Part shown: in pieces, positions 50,155 to 59,187 of the stretch
How the letters are laid out: each line of letters begins with the position of its first letter
How positions within the stretch are numbered: the first letter of the stretch is position 1
Assembly: GCA_900541245.1 (NCBI GenBank)
Contig: UQIS01000006.1
Coordinates: 3,492 to 67,491, forward strand
Source of the DNA: an uncultured Collinsella sp.
Lineage (GTDB): Bacteria; Actinomycetota; Coriobacteriia; Coriobacteriales; Coriobacteriaceae
DNA length: 64,000 bases
Direction of reading: 5' to 3'
Position numbers and translations under genes: made by a program
Notes under the pieces: model-generated
Told to the model about the DNA's origin: nothing
Database searches by the model: none
Seen by the model: the letters and a program-made list of their open reading frames with translations, nothing else

Positions 50155-50433
50155 GTGGCTGTTAACGAAGAGCTGCTTAAGAAGGTTCTTGAAGAGATTC
50201 GCCCCAACCTGCAGGCCGACGGTGGCGATATGGAGTATGTGGGCGTCGACGACGAGGGCGTCGTCAAGCTGGAGCTGCAGGGCGCCTGTGCCGGCTGCCC
50301 CATGAGCTCGCTAACCCTTTCCATGGGCATCGAGCGCATCCTGAAGGAGCACGTGCCCGGCGTTACCCGCGTTGAGCAGGTCAATGCTTCCGGCGAGGCC
50401 GAGGACCTGTACGACGAGTACGCACCGTTCTAA
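50155..50433 (+). CDS. NifU-like iron-sulfur scaffold protein
   Basis: A 92-residue stand-alone NifU C-terminal (Nfu) domain that carries or transfers iron-sulfur clusters. The diagnostic motif is GACAGCPMSSLTLSMGIERIL with the Cys-x-x-Cys pair, after IRPNLQADGGDMEYV. The start is GTG with AGAAAGGAGC upstream. No other assembly genes (suf, isc) are adjacent; it stands between the deaminase and lgt genes and has its own downstream hairpin. Confidence 0.93.
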   Translation: MAVNEELLKKVLEEIRPNLQADGGDMEYVGVDDEGVVKLELQGACAGCPMSSLTLSMGIERILKEHVPGVTRVEQVNASGEAEDLYDEYAPF

Positions 50434-50482
50434 GATGCGAAAGCTGCGGACGGTACGCTCCGCATAGACGTTACGCCCAAAT

Positions 50483-50515
50483 ATGCGGCTGCGAGCGTAA
50501 GGCCCGCGGCCGCAT
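50483..50515 (+). terminator. Stem-loop after the Nfu gene
   Basis: ATGCGGCTGCG pairs with CGCGGCCGCAT with one mismatch, followed by TTTGTAT. Likely terminator just before lgt. Confidence 0.7.
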
Positions 50516-50541
50516 TTGTATGTAGGGAGCAGGGGATCGAT

Positions 50542-51363
50542 ATGCTCAACGACCTCTACCATATGCTTGATCCCGTCGCGATCTCGGCGGGCCCCATCAC
50601 CATCTACTGGTACGGTCTGGCCTACGTGGTCGGCGCTCTGCTCACGGCGGTCGTTATGTACCGCACGCAACGTCGTTGGGGCTTCGACATTACGATTGAT
50701 GACCTGACGAGCGTCGTGGTCGGCGCGGTCTTTGGCCTTATTATCGGCGCGCGCCTGTTTTACGTCGTCTTTTACGGTGATGGCTACTATTTGGCCCACC
50801 CGCTCGAGATCTTTGCCACCAACGAGGGAGGCATGAGCTTCCACGGTGGCCTGGTGGGCGGCATCTTGGGCGGCATCATCGTGTGCCGCATGTACAAGCT
50901 CGACGCCTGGACTTTGGCAGACCTCGCGGTCATCGGTGCTCCGCTGGCCCTGTGCCTGGGGCGCTGCGCCAACTTTGTCAACGGCGAGCTGTGGGGCAAG
51001 CCGACCGATCTGCCCTGGGGCGTGATCTTTGGCGGCACCGCGGGCGATATGCCGCGCCATCCCTCCCAGCTCTACGAGGCGTTTCTTGAGGGCATCGTGC
51101 TCTTTTGCATCCTGCAGGTGCTCAGCCGCAAAAAGCCGCTATTGCCCCAGGGTACGTTTATGGGCGTCTTTGTGATGGGCTACGGCATCGTTCGCTTTTT
51201 GATTGAGTTTGTGCGCGTGCCCGATGCGCAGCTGGGCTATCTGCTGGGCGGCGTCATCACCATGGGTCAGCTGCTGAGCCTGCCGCTCGTAATCGCGGGC
51301 CTGGCGCTCATCATCTTCGCCCGACACCGCAACCAGCCCCAGCGCGTCTACCTGGACGCCTAA
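50542..51363 (+). CDS. lgt: Prolipoprotein diacylglyceryl transferase
   Basis: Transfers diacylglycerol from phosphatidylglycerol to the lipobox cysteine of prolipoproteins, such as the amino-acid-binding protein at 27249. In 273 residues and about seven helices, the signature GRCANFVNGELWGKPTDLPWGVIF and the essential FHGGLVGG (His) are present, plus RHPSQLYEAFLEG. GGAGCAGGGGATCGAT precedes the ATG. A type B GGGACAG hairpin follows the stop codon. Confidence 0.95.
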   Translation: MLNDLYHMLDPVAISAGPITIYWYGLAYVVGALLTAVVMYRTQRRWGFDITIDDLTSVVVGAVFGLIIGARLFYVVFYGDGYYLAHPLEIFATNEGGMSFHGGLVGGILGGIIVCRMYKLDAWTLADLAVIGAPLALCLGRCANFVNGELWGKPTDLPWGVIFGGTAGDMPRHPSQLYEAFLEGIVLFCILQVLSRKKPLLPQGTFMGVFVMGYGIVRFLIEFVRVPDAQLGYLLGGVITMGQLLSLPLVIAGLALIIFARHRNQPQRVYLDA

Positions 51364-51371
51364 CCACCAAA

Positions 51372-51406
51372 ACCACCACAAAGGGGACAGGCACCTTTGT
51401 GGTGGT
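51372..51406. repeat. GGGACAG-loop hairpin, type B (copy 2)
   Basis: ACCACCACAAAG (51372-51383) pairs perfectly with CTTTGTGGTGGT (51395-51406), loop GGGACAGGCAC. It lies 9 nt after the lgt stop codon. Confidence 0.9.
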
Positions 51407-51446
51407 CTTGCCGAGTTTGATAGGTTTCTAGAAAGGCTTTCGGACT

Positions 51447-53630
51447 GTGAAGGATTCCGACCTCTCCACAACGGCTGCGCGCGACGCTGCCCGCATCGTC
51501 TGGTTTAAGCGCTACCCCGCCAAGCAGACGCTCATCGCATTTTTGCTCGCGCTGTTGGCGACCACGGCGTTTTCCATCGATCCCGCCCCGGTGTCGAGCA
51601 ACGCAGTCTTGGCTATTGCCCCCAAAGCCTCGGGCATGCTGTACGTGTGCTACGAGGTGCTCCTCTCGTTTGCCGGCCATACCGACGCGGTCATGCTGCT
51701 TGCGCTTGCCTGCCTGCTCACGCTGCCGTTTCGCTACGTATTCTTTGGCCGCGGCGATGCTTGGCGTCCCTCGGTGATCCTTCCGTCGCTGTTCTTTGCC
51801 GTCTGCATGGTGTTTGGCCGCAGCTACGACCTCACCGATTCGGCCGAGATCGTGCTCGGCGACAAGGCCCGCATTATCTGTGCCTGGATAGGCGGTGCGG
51901 GCTGGATGCTCTTGGCGGTCGTTGCCTTCTATCTGGCTTTTGAGTGTCTAGATTGGCTGAGCTCTCGGCGCATTCCGTTTTCTGAAGCGCACTTTGGCCG
52001 CGTGTGGCGTGTGGCTCACGCCGTGCTCTCGGTCCATCCCTTTGCCGGGCCCTTCCTGGTGCTTATGGTCGCCTGGGCGCCCACGCTCATCGCTTCGCTG
52101 CCCGGCCTTTTTATGGGAGATACGGGTGCGCAGATTCGCCAGTGGTTCAACTACCCCAACGGCACGAGTGACTACCTGCGTCTGCTCAATCCCAATGTGC
52201 TGCTCAACGGACATCACCCCGTGGTGCATACGGCTATCATCGGTTCGTGCGTCCAGCTGGGGCTTTCACTGTTCAACAGCGCCAACGCAGGTCTTGCCAT
52301 CTACACCTGCGCTCAGTTCGTCATTACGGCCGCCTGCATGGCCTATTCCATCTCGTCGCTGCGCAAGCTGGGCGTGAGCCTGCCGGTCCGCGGCGTAATC
52401 CTGCTGTTCTTTGTGTTTATGCCCATGTTCTCCAACTACGCGGCCTTGCTTACCAAAGACGTGCTGTTTGCCGACGCGTTTTTGGTGCTGTTGGTGCAGA
52501 CCGTGAAGCTCGTGGCCTGCGGCCTGCCCCGTCGCGATGCCAATGTCGAGCGTGCAGGCGAACAGAGGCCTGTGCTCTTTGCGCGCCACGACTGGCTGCT
52601 GCTCGCTCTGGGCGCCATGGGTTCCACGTTTCTGCGCAATGGCGGCCTGGTGTTTCCCCTGGCGGCATGCGTGATCGCGGCGGCGTTTTGCGCGTGGGAC
52701 GCGCATGTGGCTCGTCGTGCGGCCAAACAGGCTGGTGCTGCGCCTTCGGGCGCCATCCCGCGTTTCCGCTGGGTGGGCGTTCTTGCGGTGCTTGCGCTCT
52801 GTCTTGCCTCCAATATGTACTTCACCAAGGTCTTTATGCCGGCGCACGACATCACGCCTGGTTCCAAGCGCGAAATCCTCTCGATTCCGTTCCAGCAGAC
52901 GGCTCGTTTCGTCCAAAAGCACGACGGCCTCAACTCGGGTGTCAACCCCACGGTTAAGGAGGACGGCACCATCGTGGAGGCTCCTTGCGACGGCTTGGTG
53001 ACCGACGAAGAGCGTGCCGTGATCGACCGTGTGCTCAAGTACGAGAATCTGGGCCGCCGTTACAACCCGGATAAGTCGGACGCTGTCAAAAATTGCTTCA
53101 ACGAGTACGCCTCGCAGGAGGACATCAAGGCCTATTTTGAGGTGTGGGCCCAGATGTTCAAAAAGGATCCCGAGTGCTATATCTCGGCGCTCATCAATAA
53201 CTACTACGGCTACTTTTATCCGAGTGCCCGCGATGCGTGGGTCTACAGCACGGCGCGCAGTGCCGAGATTATGGCAAAGCCCGATAACCTCAAGTACTTC
53301 GACTTCCATCCGGTCGATAGCAAGGTTGTGCGCTGGTGCGACCACCTGATCAACCTGTATCGCGTGGCGGTGCAGCGCATCCCGTTTATCTCGCTCACCA
53401 TGAGCTCGGCCACCTATGTGTGGATCATGATCGCCGTGGTGGTCTATCTGCTACGTCGTCATTCGTGGCGCGGGCTGGCCATTTGGGTGCCGCTGCTGGG
53501 CGTGCTCGCCGTGTGCCTGATCGGTCCCTGCAACGGCTCGACCTACATGCGCTACCTGTATCCGGTCATCGCCTGCATGCCCTTTGCCATCGGCGCCACC
53601 ATCACCCGCAGCGACCTCCTCTGGTCCTAA
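51447..53630 (+). CDS. DUF6020 polytopic membrane protein
   Basis: A 727-residue membrane protein with about 13 helices: a cluster of three to four near the N-terminus, then a block containing the strongly conserved outside motif PGLFMGDTGAQIRQWFNYPNG...LLNPNVLLNGHHPVVHTAIIG. A 200-residue outside domain (about 475-640) and two final helices complete it. The layout, with an acidic motif in the first outside loop, recalls GT-C glycosyltransferases, and similar proteins are named DUF6020. A role in cell-surface glycan or mannosylation-type transfer is plausible but unproven. Start is GTG; a GGGACAG hairpin overlaps its end. Confidence 0.78.
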   Translation: MKDSDLSTTAARDAARIVWFKRYPAKQTLIAFLLALLATTAFSIDPAPVSSNAVLAIAPKASGMLYVCYEVLLSFAGHTDAVMLLALACLLTLPFRYVFFGRGDAWRPSVILPSLFFAVCMVFGRSYDLTDSAEIVLGDKARIICAWIGGAGWMLLAVVAFYLAFECLDWLSSRRIPFSEAHFGRVWRVAHAVLSVHPFAGPFLVLMVAWAPTLIASLPGLFMGDTGAQIRQWFNYPNGTSDYLRLLNPNVLLNGHHPVVHTAIIGSCVQLGLSLFNSANAGLAIYTCAQFVITAACMAYSISSLRKLGVSLPVRGVILLFFVFMPMFSNYAALLTKDVLFADAFLVLLVQTVKLVACGLPRRDANVERAGEQRPVLFARHDWLLLALGAMGSTFLRNGGLVFPLAACVIAAAFCAWDAHVARRAAKQAGAAPSGAIPRFRWVGVLAVLALCLASNMYFTKVFMPAHDITPGSKREILSIPFQQTARFVQKHDGLNSGVNPTVKEDGTIVEAPCDGLVTDEERAVIDRVLKYENLGRRYNPDKSDAVKNCFNEYASQEDIKAYFEVWAQMFKKDPECYISALINNYYGYFYPSARDAWVYSTARSAEIMAKPDNLKYFDFHPVDSKVVRWCDHLINLYRVAVQRIPFISLTMSSATYVWIMIAVVVYLLRRHSWRGLAIWVPLLGVLAVCLIGPCNGSTYMRYLYPVIACMPFAIGATITRSDLLWS

Positions 53631-53631
53631 T

Positions 53632-53664
53632 TTGGTGCAAAGGGGACAGGTTACTTTGCACCAA
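53632..53664. repeat. GGGACAG-loop hairpin, type D
   Basis: TTGGTGCAAAG (53632-53642) pairs perfectly with CTTTGCACCAA (53654-53664), loop GGGACAGGTTA. A fourth stem sequence for the same loop, next to the DUF6020 stop codon. Confidence 0.9.
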
Positions 53665-53795
53665 GGGGCTGTATCATCACGACGCCTTCATTTTGGGGTT
53701 TATCTCGCAGGCCAGTAGGTATATCATAACGACGTTTGTTTATATTGCCCGAGCATCTGCGCTGGGCTTTAGGTCGAAACCGATAGGAGACACGT

Positions 53796-54602
53796 ATGTC
53801 CGGACACTCTAAGTGGGCCACAACCAAGCATCGTAAGGGCGCGCAGGACGCCAAGCGTTCCGCCCTCTTCTCCAAGCTGAGCCGCAACATCACCGTTGCT
53901 GCCCGTCTCGGCGGCGACCCGCTGCCTGAGAACAACGCCAGCCTCGCTGCTGCTGTTGCTAAGGCCAAGGCTCAGTCCATGCCCAAGGACAAGATCAAGT
54001 CCGCTATCGACAAGGCCTTCGGTTCGGGTGCCGACGCCGCTGTCTACGAGAACATCGTGTACGAGGGCTATGGTCCCGCCGGTGTCGCCGTCTACGTTGA
54101 CTGCCTGACCGACAACCGCAACCGCACCGCCGCTGATGTCCGTTCCGCCTTCTCCCACGCTGGTGGCAACCTGGGCACCTCGGGCTCCGTCGCCTTCCAG
54201 TTTGAGCGCAAGGGCCAGATCGTCGTCGCCAAGGAGATCCTGGACGAGAACGCCAAGAAGGAGACCATGATCGCCAACGGTCCTGCCGGTGACGAGGATG
54301 AGTTCATGATGGCCATCGCCGAGGCCGGTGGCGAGGACTACGAGGACGCCGGCGAGGAGTGGATCGTCTGGACCGCTGCTAATGACGTCATGGCTGTCTC
54401 CAAGGCGCTCGAGGAGCAGGGCGTCCAGGTCAAGGGCTCCGAGACCACCATGGTCCCGACCACCCCGACCGAGGTCTCCGGTACCGACGCCAAGAAGGTC
54501 CAGCGCCTCATCGACCGTCTTGAGGAGCTCGACGACGTCCAGGATGTCTACAGCACCATGGACATGACCGACGAGGTCATCGCTGCCCTCGAGGAGGAGT
54601 AG
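53796..54602 (+). CDS. YebC/PmpR-family protein
   Basis: A 268-residue three-domain YebC/TACO1 family protein (MSGHSKWATTKHRKGAQDAKRSALFSKL at the N-terminus; GVAVYVDCLTDNRNRT; GTSGSVAFQFERKG). It was long called a transcription regulator; more recent work links the family to translation of proline-rich stretches, which would fit the proline-repeat proteins at 57636 and 59188. GATAGGAG precedes the ATG. The coding strand is unusually rich in C-ending codons, suggesting high expression. Confidence 0.93.
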   Translation: MSGHSKWATTKHRKGAQDAKRSALFSKLSRNITVAARLGGDPLPENNASLAAAVAKAKAQSMPKDKIKSAIDKAFGSGADAAVYENIVYEGYGPAGVAVYVDCLTDNRNRTAADVRSAFSHAGGNLGTSGSVAFQFERKGQIVVAKEILDENAKKETMIANGPAGDEDEFMMAIAEAGGEDYEDAGEEWIVWTAANDVMAVSKALEEQGVQVKGSETTMVPTTPTEVSGTDAKKVQRLIDRLEELDDVQDVYSTMDMTDEVIAALEEE

Positions 54603-54671
54603 CGCCCGCACGGGTTAAGCCGTGCATATCTGGGCATAATGAAGCGAGCATGCAAGCCTCGTGGAATAGAT

Positions 54672-54718
54672 GAGCCGGATCCGCGTGCGTAGAGCACCGG
54701 ACCCGGCTCTTTTATAAT
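54672..54718 (+). promoter_or_regulatory. Terminator of yebC fused to the -10 box of the amaP operon
   Basis: GAGCCGG-ATCCG (from 54672) pairs with CGGA-CCCGGCTC (to 54709), followed by TTTTATAAT; TATAAT (54713-54718) is a perfect -10 consensus sitting in the terminator tail. This argues that the first open ATG at 54717 is not the translation start. Confidence 0.7.
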
Positions 54719-54767
54719 GATGCGAACCGTTTTGCATTCTGTGGACCGAAACCTGAAGGGAGCGCGC

Positions 54768-55313
54768 GTGCGCGTACTCAAACGAGCCCTAGCGATCGTG
54801 TATCTTGCCGCCGCCATCGTGGCGCTGGGCACGCTTGTCTGCCAGTTCTGGGGACCGTATACGTATCGCTTTATGCTGCTGTTGCGTGACACCATGCCTC
54901 GCGTCGTCGTTACGGTGTGCGCCGCCATCGTGGCACTTGGCGTGCTCATCGGGTTTTTCCGCCTGATGTTCGCGCGTCGCGAGCCGTCCTGTGTGCATCC
55001 GGCGGGGGAGCGCAATATCGAGGTCACCTTCGCAGCGCTTTCCTCGTGCGCCCGTGCCGCGGCGGAGTGCGATGATCGCGTGATGGTTGAGCATATCGAG
55101 GCGCGCGTTCAAGGCTCCGACGAGTCGCGCGTTCGTTTTAAGGTCGAGGCCATCGCGCTCGATGATAAAGACGTTGCCTCTCTTGCCACCGCGATGCAGC
55201 AGCGCATCGAGAAGGCCTGCGACACCATGCTCGGCACGCCGGGCACGACCGCGCGCGTCCGTTTTTTGCCGTCCAAGACTACCGTCCAGACCGTGGAGGT
55301 TTCCGGTGAGTGA
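54768..55313 (+). CDS. amaP: AmaP-like Asp23 membrane anchor
   Basis: Alkaline-shock membrane anchor protein, 181 residues. Two adjacent helices (about 9-29 and 41-65) form an N-terminal hairpin; the rest is a cytoplasmic domain like a divergent Asp23 fold (NIEVTFAALSSCARAAAECDDRVMVEHIEARVQGSDES). In Staphylococcus AmaP tethers Asp23 to the membrane. The GTG at 54768 follows GAAGGGAG. It overlaps the next gene by 8 nt and heads an amaP-DUF2273-asp23 operon. Confidence 0.85.
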   Translation: MRVLKRALAIVYLAAAIVALGTLVCQFWGPYTYRFMLLLRDTMPRVVVTVCAAIVALGVLIGFFRLMFARREPSCVHPAGERNIEVTFAALSSCARAAAECDDRVMVEHIEARVQGSDESRVRFKVEAIALDDKDVASLATAMQQRIEKACDTMLGTPGTTARVRFLPSKTTVQTVEVSGE

Positions 55314-55683
55314 TACCAACCAAGACAAGACCGCCCGCACGCCGCGCCTGACGATCGACCAAAACGCTACGCCAGCAGGCGAGTCCGCCGACACCAAGCC
55401 CGAGGCCGGCGAGCAGCACGACAGCGCCGTTAACGACTTTGACGAGGCCATGGGTCTCATCAAAGGTACGGGCGCTGCTATCTGGAGCTACGCCGTGCGC
55501 CACCCCAACACTACGCTCGGCGCCGTGGCTGGCTTTATCCTCGCCGTGCTGGTACTTACGTTGGGCCTGTGGGACACGCTCGTCATCGCATTCTTTGTGC
55601 TGATTGGCGCCGTGATCGGCCAGATTCACGACGGCGAGAACGGTATCGTCAACCTCTTCGGCCGCCTGTTTAGCGGCCGCTAA
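55306..55683 (+). CDS. DUF2273 small membrane protein
   Basis: A 125-residue protein with a disordered, acidic N-terminal 60 residues and two closely spaced helices (TTLGAVAGFILAVLVLTLGLW, LVIAFFVLIGAVIGQIHDG). DUF2273 proteins sit in Asp23 operons of Gram-positive bacteria as a structural membrane component. The GTG start overlaps the amaP stop (GTGAGTGA). A longer open frame back to 55087 lies inside amaP and is rejected. Confidence 0.85.
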   Translation: MSDTNQDKTARTPRLTIDQNATPAGESADTKPEAGEQHDSAVNDFDEAMGLIKGTGAAIWSYAVRHPNTTLGAVAGFILAVLVLTLGLWDTLVIAFFVLIGAVIGQIHDGENGIVNLFGRLFSGR

Positions 55684-55727
55684 TACGTATTCGACTGTCG
55701 CATCCGCGGCAGGCATAAGGAGGAACC

Positions 55728-56255
55728 ATGGCTTTTAACACGAAGGTCGATGTGGCCGATACCGAGCTCGAGGCGAATGAGGCCGTCGCCGCCGAGGCGG
55801 AGGACGTAACGCTCGAGGACGAGGCGCTCGTCGAGGCCGAGTCCGATGCGGATGAGGACAACGAGGAGATGGACGAGGAGGCGGACGAGTCCGAGGACTC
55901 GCTGACCTATTCCAACGGCGTGATCGAGAAGATCGTCGCCATGGCCACCCGCGAGGTGCCGCACGTCCTGGGCATGAAGGGCAACCTCATGCACTTTGTG
56001 CAGGAGCAGTTTGGTGCCGAGAACCTGACCAAGGGCGTGACGGTTGAGGTCACCGATGACAACCGCGTGGTCGTCAACATCTCGGTCATCATCGAGTACG
56101 GCGCCTATGCGCCTGCGATCTTTGACGACGTTAAGGCGCGCGTCACCGAGCGTCTGGCCGCGATGACCGGCCTTGAGGTGGCAGGCGTCAACCTGCGTAT
56201 CGAGGATGTCATCACCCCCGAGGAGTACGAGCACCGCACCAGCCAGCACGAGTAA
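55728..56255 (+). CDS. Asp23/Gls24 envelope stress protein
   Basis: A 175-residue cytoplasmic protein. The first 55 residues are strongly acidic low-complexity sequence (about half Glu/Asp); the Asp23 domain (about 60-165) contains VIEKIVAMATREVPHVLGMKG, KGVTVEVTDDNRVVVNISVIIEYGAYAP and VNLRIEDVITPEEY. It polymerises under the membrane and counters cell-envelope stress in Gram-positive bacteria. AAGGAGGAACC is a strong ribosome site. Last gene of the operon, followed by a repeat hairpin and a perfect terminator. Confidence 0.92.
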   Translation: MAFNTKVDVADTELEANEAVAAEAEDVTLEDEALVEAESDADEDNEEMDEEADESEDSLTYSNGVIEKIVAMATREVPHVLGMKGNLMHFVQEQFGAENLTKGVTVEVTDDNRVVVNISVIIEYGAYAPAIFDDVKARVTERLAAMTGLEVAGVNLRIEDVITPEEYEHRTSQHE

Positions 56256-56290
56256 CCTACTAAAAAGGGACAGGTTTGTTTTGGTAGGTT
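56254..56290. repeat. GGGACAG-loop hairpin, type A, covarying copy
   Basis: AACCTACTAAAA pairs with TTTTGGTAGGTT (one G-T pair); the loop is AGGGACAGGTTTG. Relative to other type A copies a G-C pair has become A-T on both arms, which shows selection or copying that keeps the stem. It overlaps the asp23 stop codon. Confidence 0.9.
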
Positions 56291-56307
56291 TTACCTGCGA
56301 AAACGCC

Positions 56308-56347
56308 AAACGGTCGACCGCGCAAGCAGAAGCGCGGTCGACCGTTT
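56308..56347 (+). terminator. Rho-independent terminator of the asp23 operon
   Basis: AAACGGTCGACCGCGC (56308-56323) pairs perfectly over 16 bp with 56332-56347, loop of 8 nt, followed by TCTATAT. Confidence 0.9.
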
Positions 56348-56462
56348 TCTATATAGCCTCGATCTAGTCATACCGCTCGTCTAACTAAGGGTTGCAATCT
56401 TCGCGTTCCGCGTTACCCTAATGGGCGCATTGTTTCCAAATTGTTAACGAGGGGTTGCCGTA

Positions 56463-57485
56463 ATGGCCGACGAACACGAGACCGAAAGCAAGGCATGGGC
56501 GATTGAGGCCGCTGCGGCAGAGGCGGCGTCGCGTGCCGCCGAGGAGGTGCATCGTCCTCCGGTGGTGCCGATGGAGCGCGTTGTCGGTCGCGAGGATATC
56601 GAACGTGGCGAGCGCGCCGGCCGCAAGCGCAGCCAGGAGCCAGGCTTTCCGCGCTTTTTTGCCGAGCTCAATTTGGGGCTGATCCTCACGGCCTTTGCCA
56701 TCGTGGCTTTCAAAACGCCCAATCACTTTGCCTTCGGCGGCACCTCGGGTGTGTCGGTCATTCTTTCCACGCTGTTCCCGACTCTGCCCGTCGGCGTCTT
56801 TATGTGGATTATCAACGCGGTCCTGGTCATCCTGGGCTTTATCTTTTTGGAGCGCAAGGCAATCCTTTGGAGCGTCTTTGCCTCGTTTGCGCTTTCGGCC
56901 TACGTCTCGCTGTTTGAGCTCTTCATCCCGACGGATGTTTCGATGACGGGCGATATGTGGCTCGACCTGTGTTTTGCCGTCATCTTGCCGGCGCTGGGCA
57001 GTGCCATTGTCTTTGACATTGGCGCCTCGACGGGCGGCACCGACATCCTTGCCATGATCCTCAAGCGTCGTACGACGCTCGAGATCGGACGCGCCTTGTT
57101 GCTGGTCGATATCGGCATCGTGACCGTCGCGGCTTTCCTGTATGGCCCGCGCGTCGGCCTGTACTGCGTACTCGGCCTGTTTGCCAAGACGCTCGTGGTC
57201 GATAAGGCCATCGAGAGCATTCACCTTCGTAAGGTCTGTACGATTATTTGCGCCGAACCGCGCAAAGTCGAGGAGTTTATCGTCAAGCATCTCAACCGCA
57301 CAGCAACAATCAGCCGTGGTTACGGTGCCTTCTCGGGCAGGTGCGTCACGGTGATTATGAGCGTGCTGAGCCGTCGCGAGGCAGTGCAACTGCGCCGCTA
57401 TACCCGCGATATCGATCCGAATGCGTTTATCACGATCGTTGACAGCTCCGAGATTGTGGGCAAGGGCTTCCGCGGCACGAACTAG
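56463..57485 (+). CDS. YitT-family membrane protein
   Basis: A 340-residue protein: a 60-residue cytoplasmic N-terminus, five membrane helices (LNLGLILTAFAIVAFKTPNHFAFGGTSGVSVIL, VGVFMWIINAVLVILGFIFL and others) and a C-terminal DUF2179 domain (RKVCTIICAEPRKVEEFIVKHLNRTATISRGYGAFSGR...DSSEIVGKGF). Conserved GGTSG and GASTGGTDI motifs are family marks. YitT proteins are of unknown transport function. AACGAGGGGTTGCCGTA precedes the ATG. Single gene. Confidence 0.9.
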   Translation: MADEHETESKAWAIEAAAAEAASRAAEEVHRPPVVPMERVVGREDIERGERAGRKRSQEPGFPRFFAELNLGLILTAFAIVAFKTPNHFAFGGTSGVSVILSTLFPTLPVGVFMWIINAVLVILGFIFLERKAILWSVFASFALSAYVSLFELFIPTDVSMTGDMWLDLCFAVILPALGSAIVFDIGASTGGTDILAMILKRRTTLEIGRALLLVDIGIVTVAAFLYGPRVGLYCVLGLFAKTLVVDKAIESIHLRKVCTIICAEPRKVEEFIVKHLNRTATISRGYGAFSGRCVTVIMSVLSRREAVQLRRYTRDIDPNAFITIVDSSEIVGKGFRGTN

Positions 57486-57635
57486 CGCGGATATACCCTT
57501 CGAATCATTGAATAAAGCCGCCTACGTTGCAAATCGGTCATCTTGGGGTATTTGTCCCCACATTGGGCGATAATGTTGCCAAAGACATCGTTTGCGATCC
57601 AGGTGATTCGCTCTAGATACGAAGGGATGATTTCG

Positions 57636-58994
57636 ATGTTCTGTTCGCAGTGTGGCGCCCCCATGGGCGATAACGACAAGTTCTGCGGCGTGTGCGGTGC
57701 CCCTAATACCGAGGTTAAGGCCGCCGGTCCCGCTCCGCAAGCTCAACCTCAGCCGCAGGGTCAGCCGTTTGCCCAGCCGCAGCCGTTCGTTGCGCCCCAG
57801 CCGGCTATGAACGCGCCCAAGGGTTGTATGGCTCAGGCCTTCAACGACATGCTTAAGGTTCCCGGCGCCTTGGTTCGCGTATGTCAGATTGCCTTTTTGC
57901 CGGCGCTGATCTGCGTCGTGTCGGTGCTGGTGCTGTTTATCCCCGTTATCGGCGGTATCGCAGCGGCCATTGGCTTTTTGCTCGCGTACGTGGCAAGCGT
58001 GTGCGGCGCGGGCTTTGCTATCGAGTGGGGTCGTGACCTGTCGCTCAAGGATGATAACGGCATGGAGCGTCCGCTGCTGCGCTCGACCTCGTTTGGATTG
58101 GGCATTTTCTCGTCTGTCATTACCGGTGTGCTCGAGTTCGTGGCCATTATTCCGGTGATTGGCGTGGTGTTCTCGGCTATCGAGAGCGTCGTGATCGGTG
58201 CCGTCGGTTCATATTATTTCAATGGTTGGAGCGGTCTTGAGGGTGCCCTCATCGGTTCGATGGGGCTGCTTGTCTTTGCCATGATCGTGTCGGTGGTACT
58301 GGGCATCTTCTTTAAGATGTTTGGTGATGCCGCCGTGATGCACTTTGCCGTCGCGGGGCGCGTGGAAAGCGCGTTTTCGCTCGAGAAGGTCTGGAAGTCT
58401 TATAAGGCCAACCTGGGCAAGCTATTCTGCGCCTCGATTCTTCCCGAGTTTTTGACGGGCATCGTGTCGCACATCATCACGTGGATCTTCACCGCCATCT
58501 TTGGCGCCATTGCTACGTTTGGTATGTATAGCTATTACTATCGCCCCACGGGTCTTGAGGCAATCATCGAGGGCGGCGGCATCACGCTCATTCTGTTCTT
58601 GATGATCGTTGCCTTTGTCACGTTGTTCCTGACTGTGTTTGGCAAGATGCTCAAGTATCGCGCCGTTGGCTACTGGGCCGCGCGTTATGCCAGCGAGTGG
58701 GCCGATGAGGATGCCGACGATGTCCTGACGTTTGTGCTCCCGGGTGAGAAGAAGCCTGCTCCTGCGGGATTCAATCCCACGGCCGCCACTGGTGCTGCAC
58801 CTGCTCCGGCACCTGCACCTGCCCCTGCACCCGCACCGGCGCCTGCCCCGGCGCCCGCGCCTGCCCCGGCGCCCGCGCCTGCACCCGCACCGGCGCCCGA
58901 GGCGACGCCTGCGGAACCCGATTGGAATGCCGTTGCCACGCCGGCGGATGAGCCGGGCGATAGTCCTGCTGCCGAAAACAATCAAACCGAATAG
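57636..58994 (+). CDS. Zinc-ribbon DUF4013 membrane protein with Pro-Ala tail
   Basis: A 452-residue protein. Residues 1-25 form a double-knuckle zinc ribbon (CSQCGAP...CGVCGAP), then a Gln/Pro linker, a six-helix membrane domain of the DUF4013 type (LPALICVVSVLVLFIPVIGGIAAAIGFLLAYVASVCGAGFAIEW, and FSSVITGVLEFVAIIPVIGVVFSAIESVVIG), and a C-terminal tail with about 15 consecutive Pro-Ala pairs. The ATG at 57636 follows GAAGGGA by 8 nt. Function is unknown. The Pro-Ala coding region is a simple repeat that may vary in length between strains. YebC-family proteins, encoded nearby, help ribosomes over such stretches. Confidence 0.85.
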   Translation: MFCSQCGAPMGDNDKFCGVCGAPNTEVKAAGPAPQAQPQPQGQPFAQPQPFVAPQPAMNAPKGCMAQAFNDMLKVPGALVRVCQIAFLPALICVVSVLVLFIPVIGGIAAAIGFLLAYVASVCGAGFAIEWGRDLSLKDDNGMERPLLRSTSFGLGIFSSVITGVLEFVAIIPVIGVVFSAIESVVIGAVGSYYFNGWSGLEGALIGSMGLLVFAMIVSVVLGIFFKMFGDAAVMHFAVAGRVESAFSLEKVWKSYKANLGKLFCASILPEFLTGIVSHIITWIFTAIFGAIATFGMYSYYYRPTGLEAIIEGGGITLILFLMIVAFVTLFLTVFGKMLKYRAVGYWAARYASEWADEDADDVLTFVLPGEKKPAPAGFNPTAATGAAPAPAPAPAPAPAPAPAPAPAPAPAPAPAPAPAPEATPAEPDWNAVATPADEPGDSPAAENNQTE

Positions 58995-59001
58995 TCGGTC
59001 G

Positions 59002-59038
59002 AGGCGCCCTGGGTAACTGAGCCCGGGGTGCCTTTTTT
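59002..59038 (+). terminator. Terminator after the DUF4013 gene
   Basis: AGGCGCCC-TGGGT pairs with GCCCGG-GGTGCCT around AACTGA, followed by TTTTTT. Confidence 0.85.
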
Positions 59039-59187
59039 ACTGCGGAAGCAAGAAAATGCCTGGGAAACGGTTGCAGTAAAAATTCTCGGAAATTGGTCAA
59101 TGTTGCGCAACAACGTCGCGGCTATTGTTGAGAACATAGTCGTGTAAGGTTTGAAGGCGTGCAACGCCTTAGGAAAAGGAGAAGCTT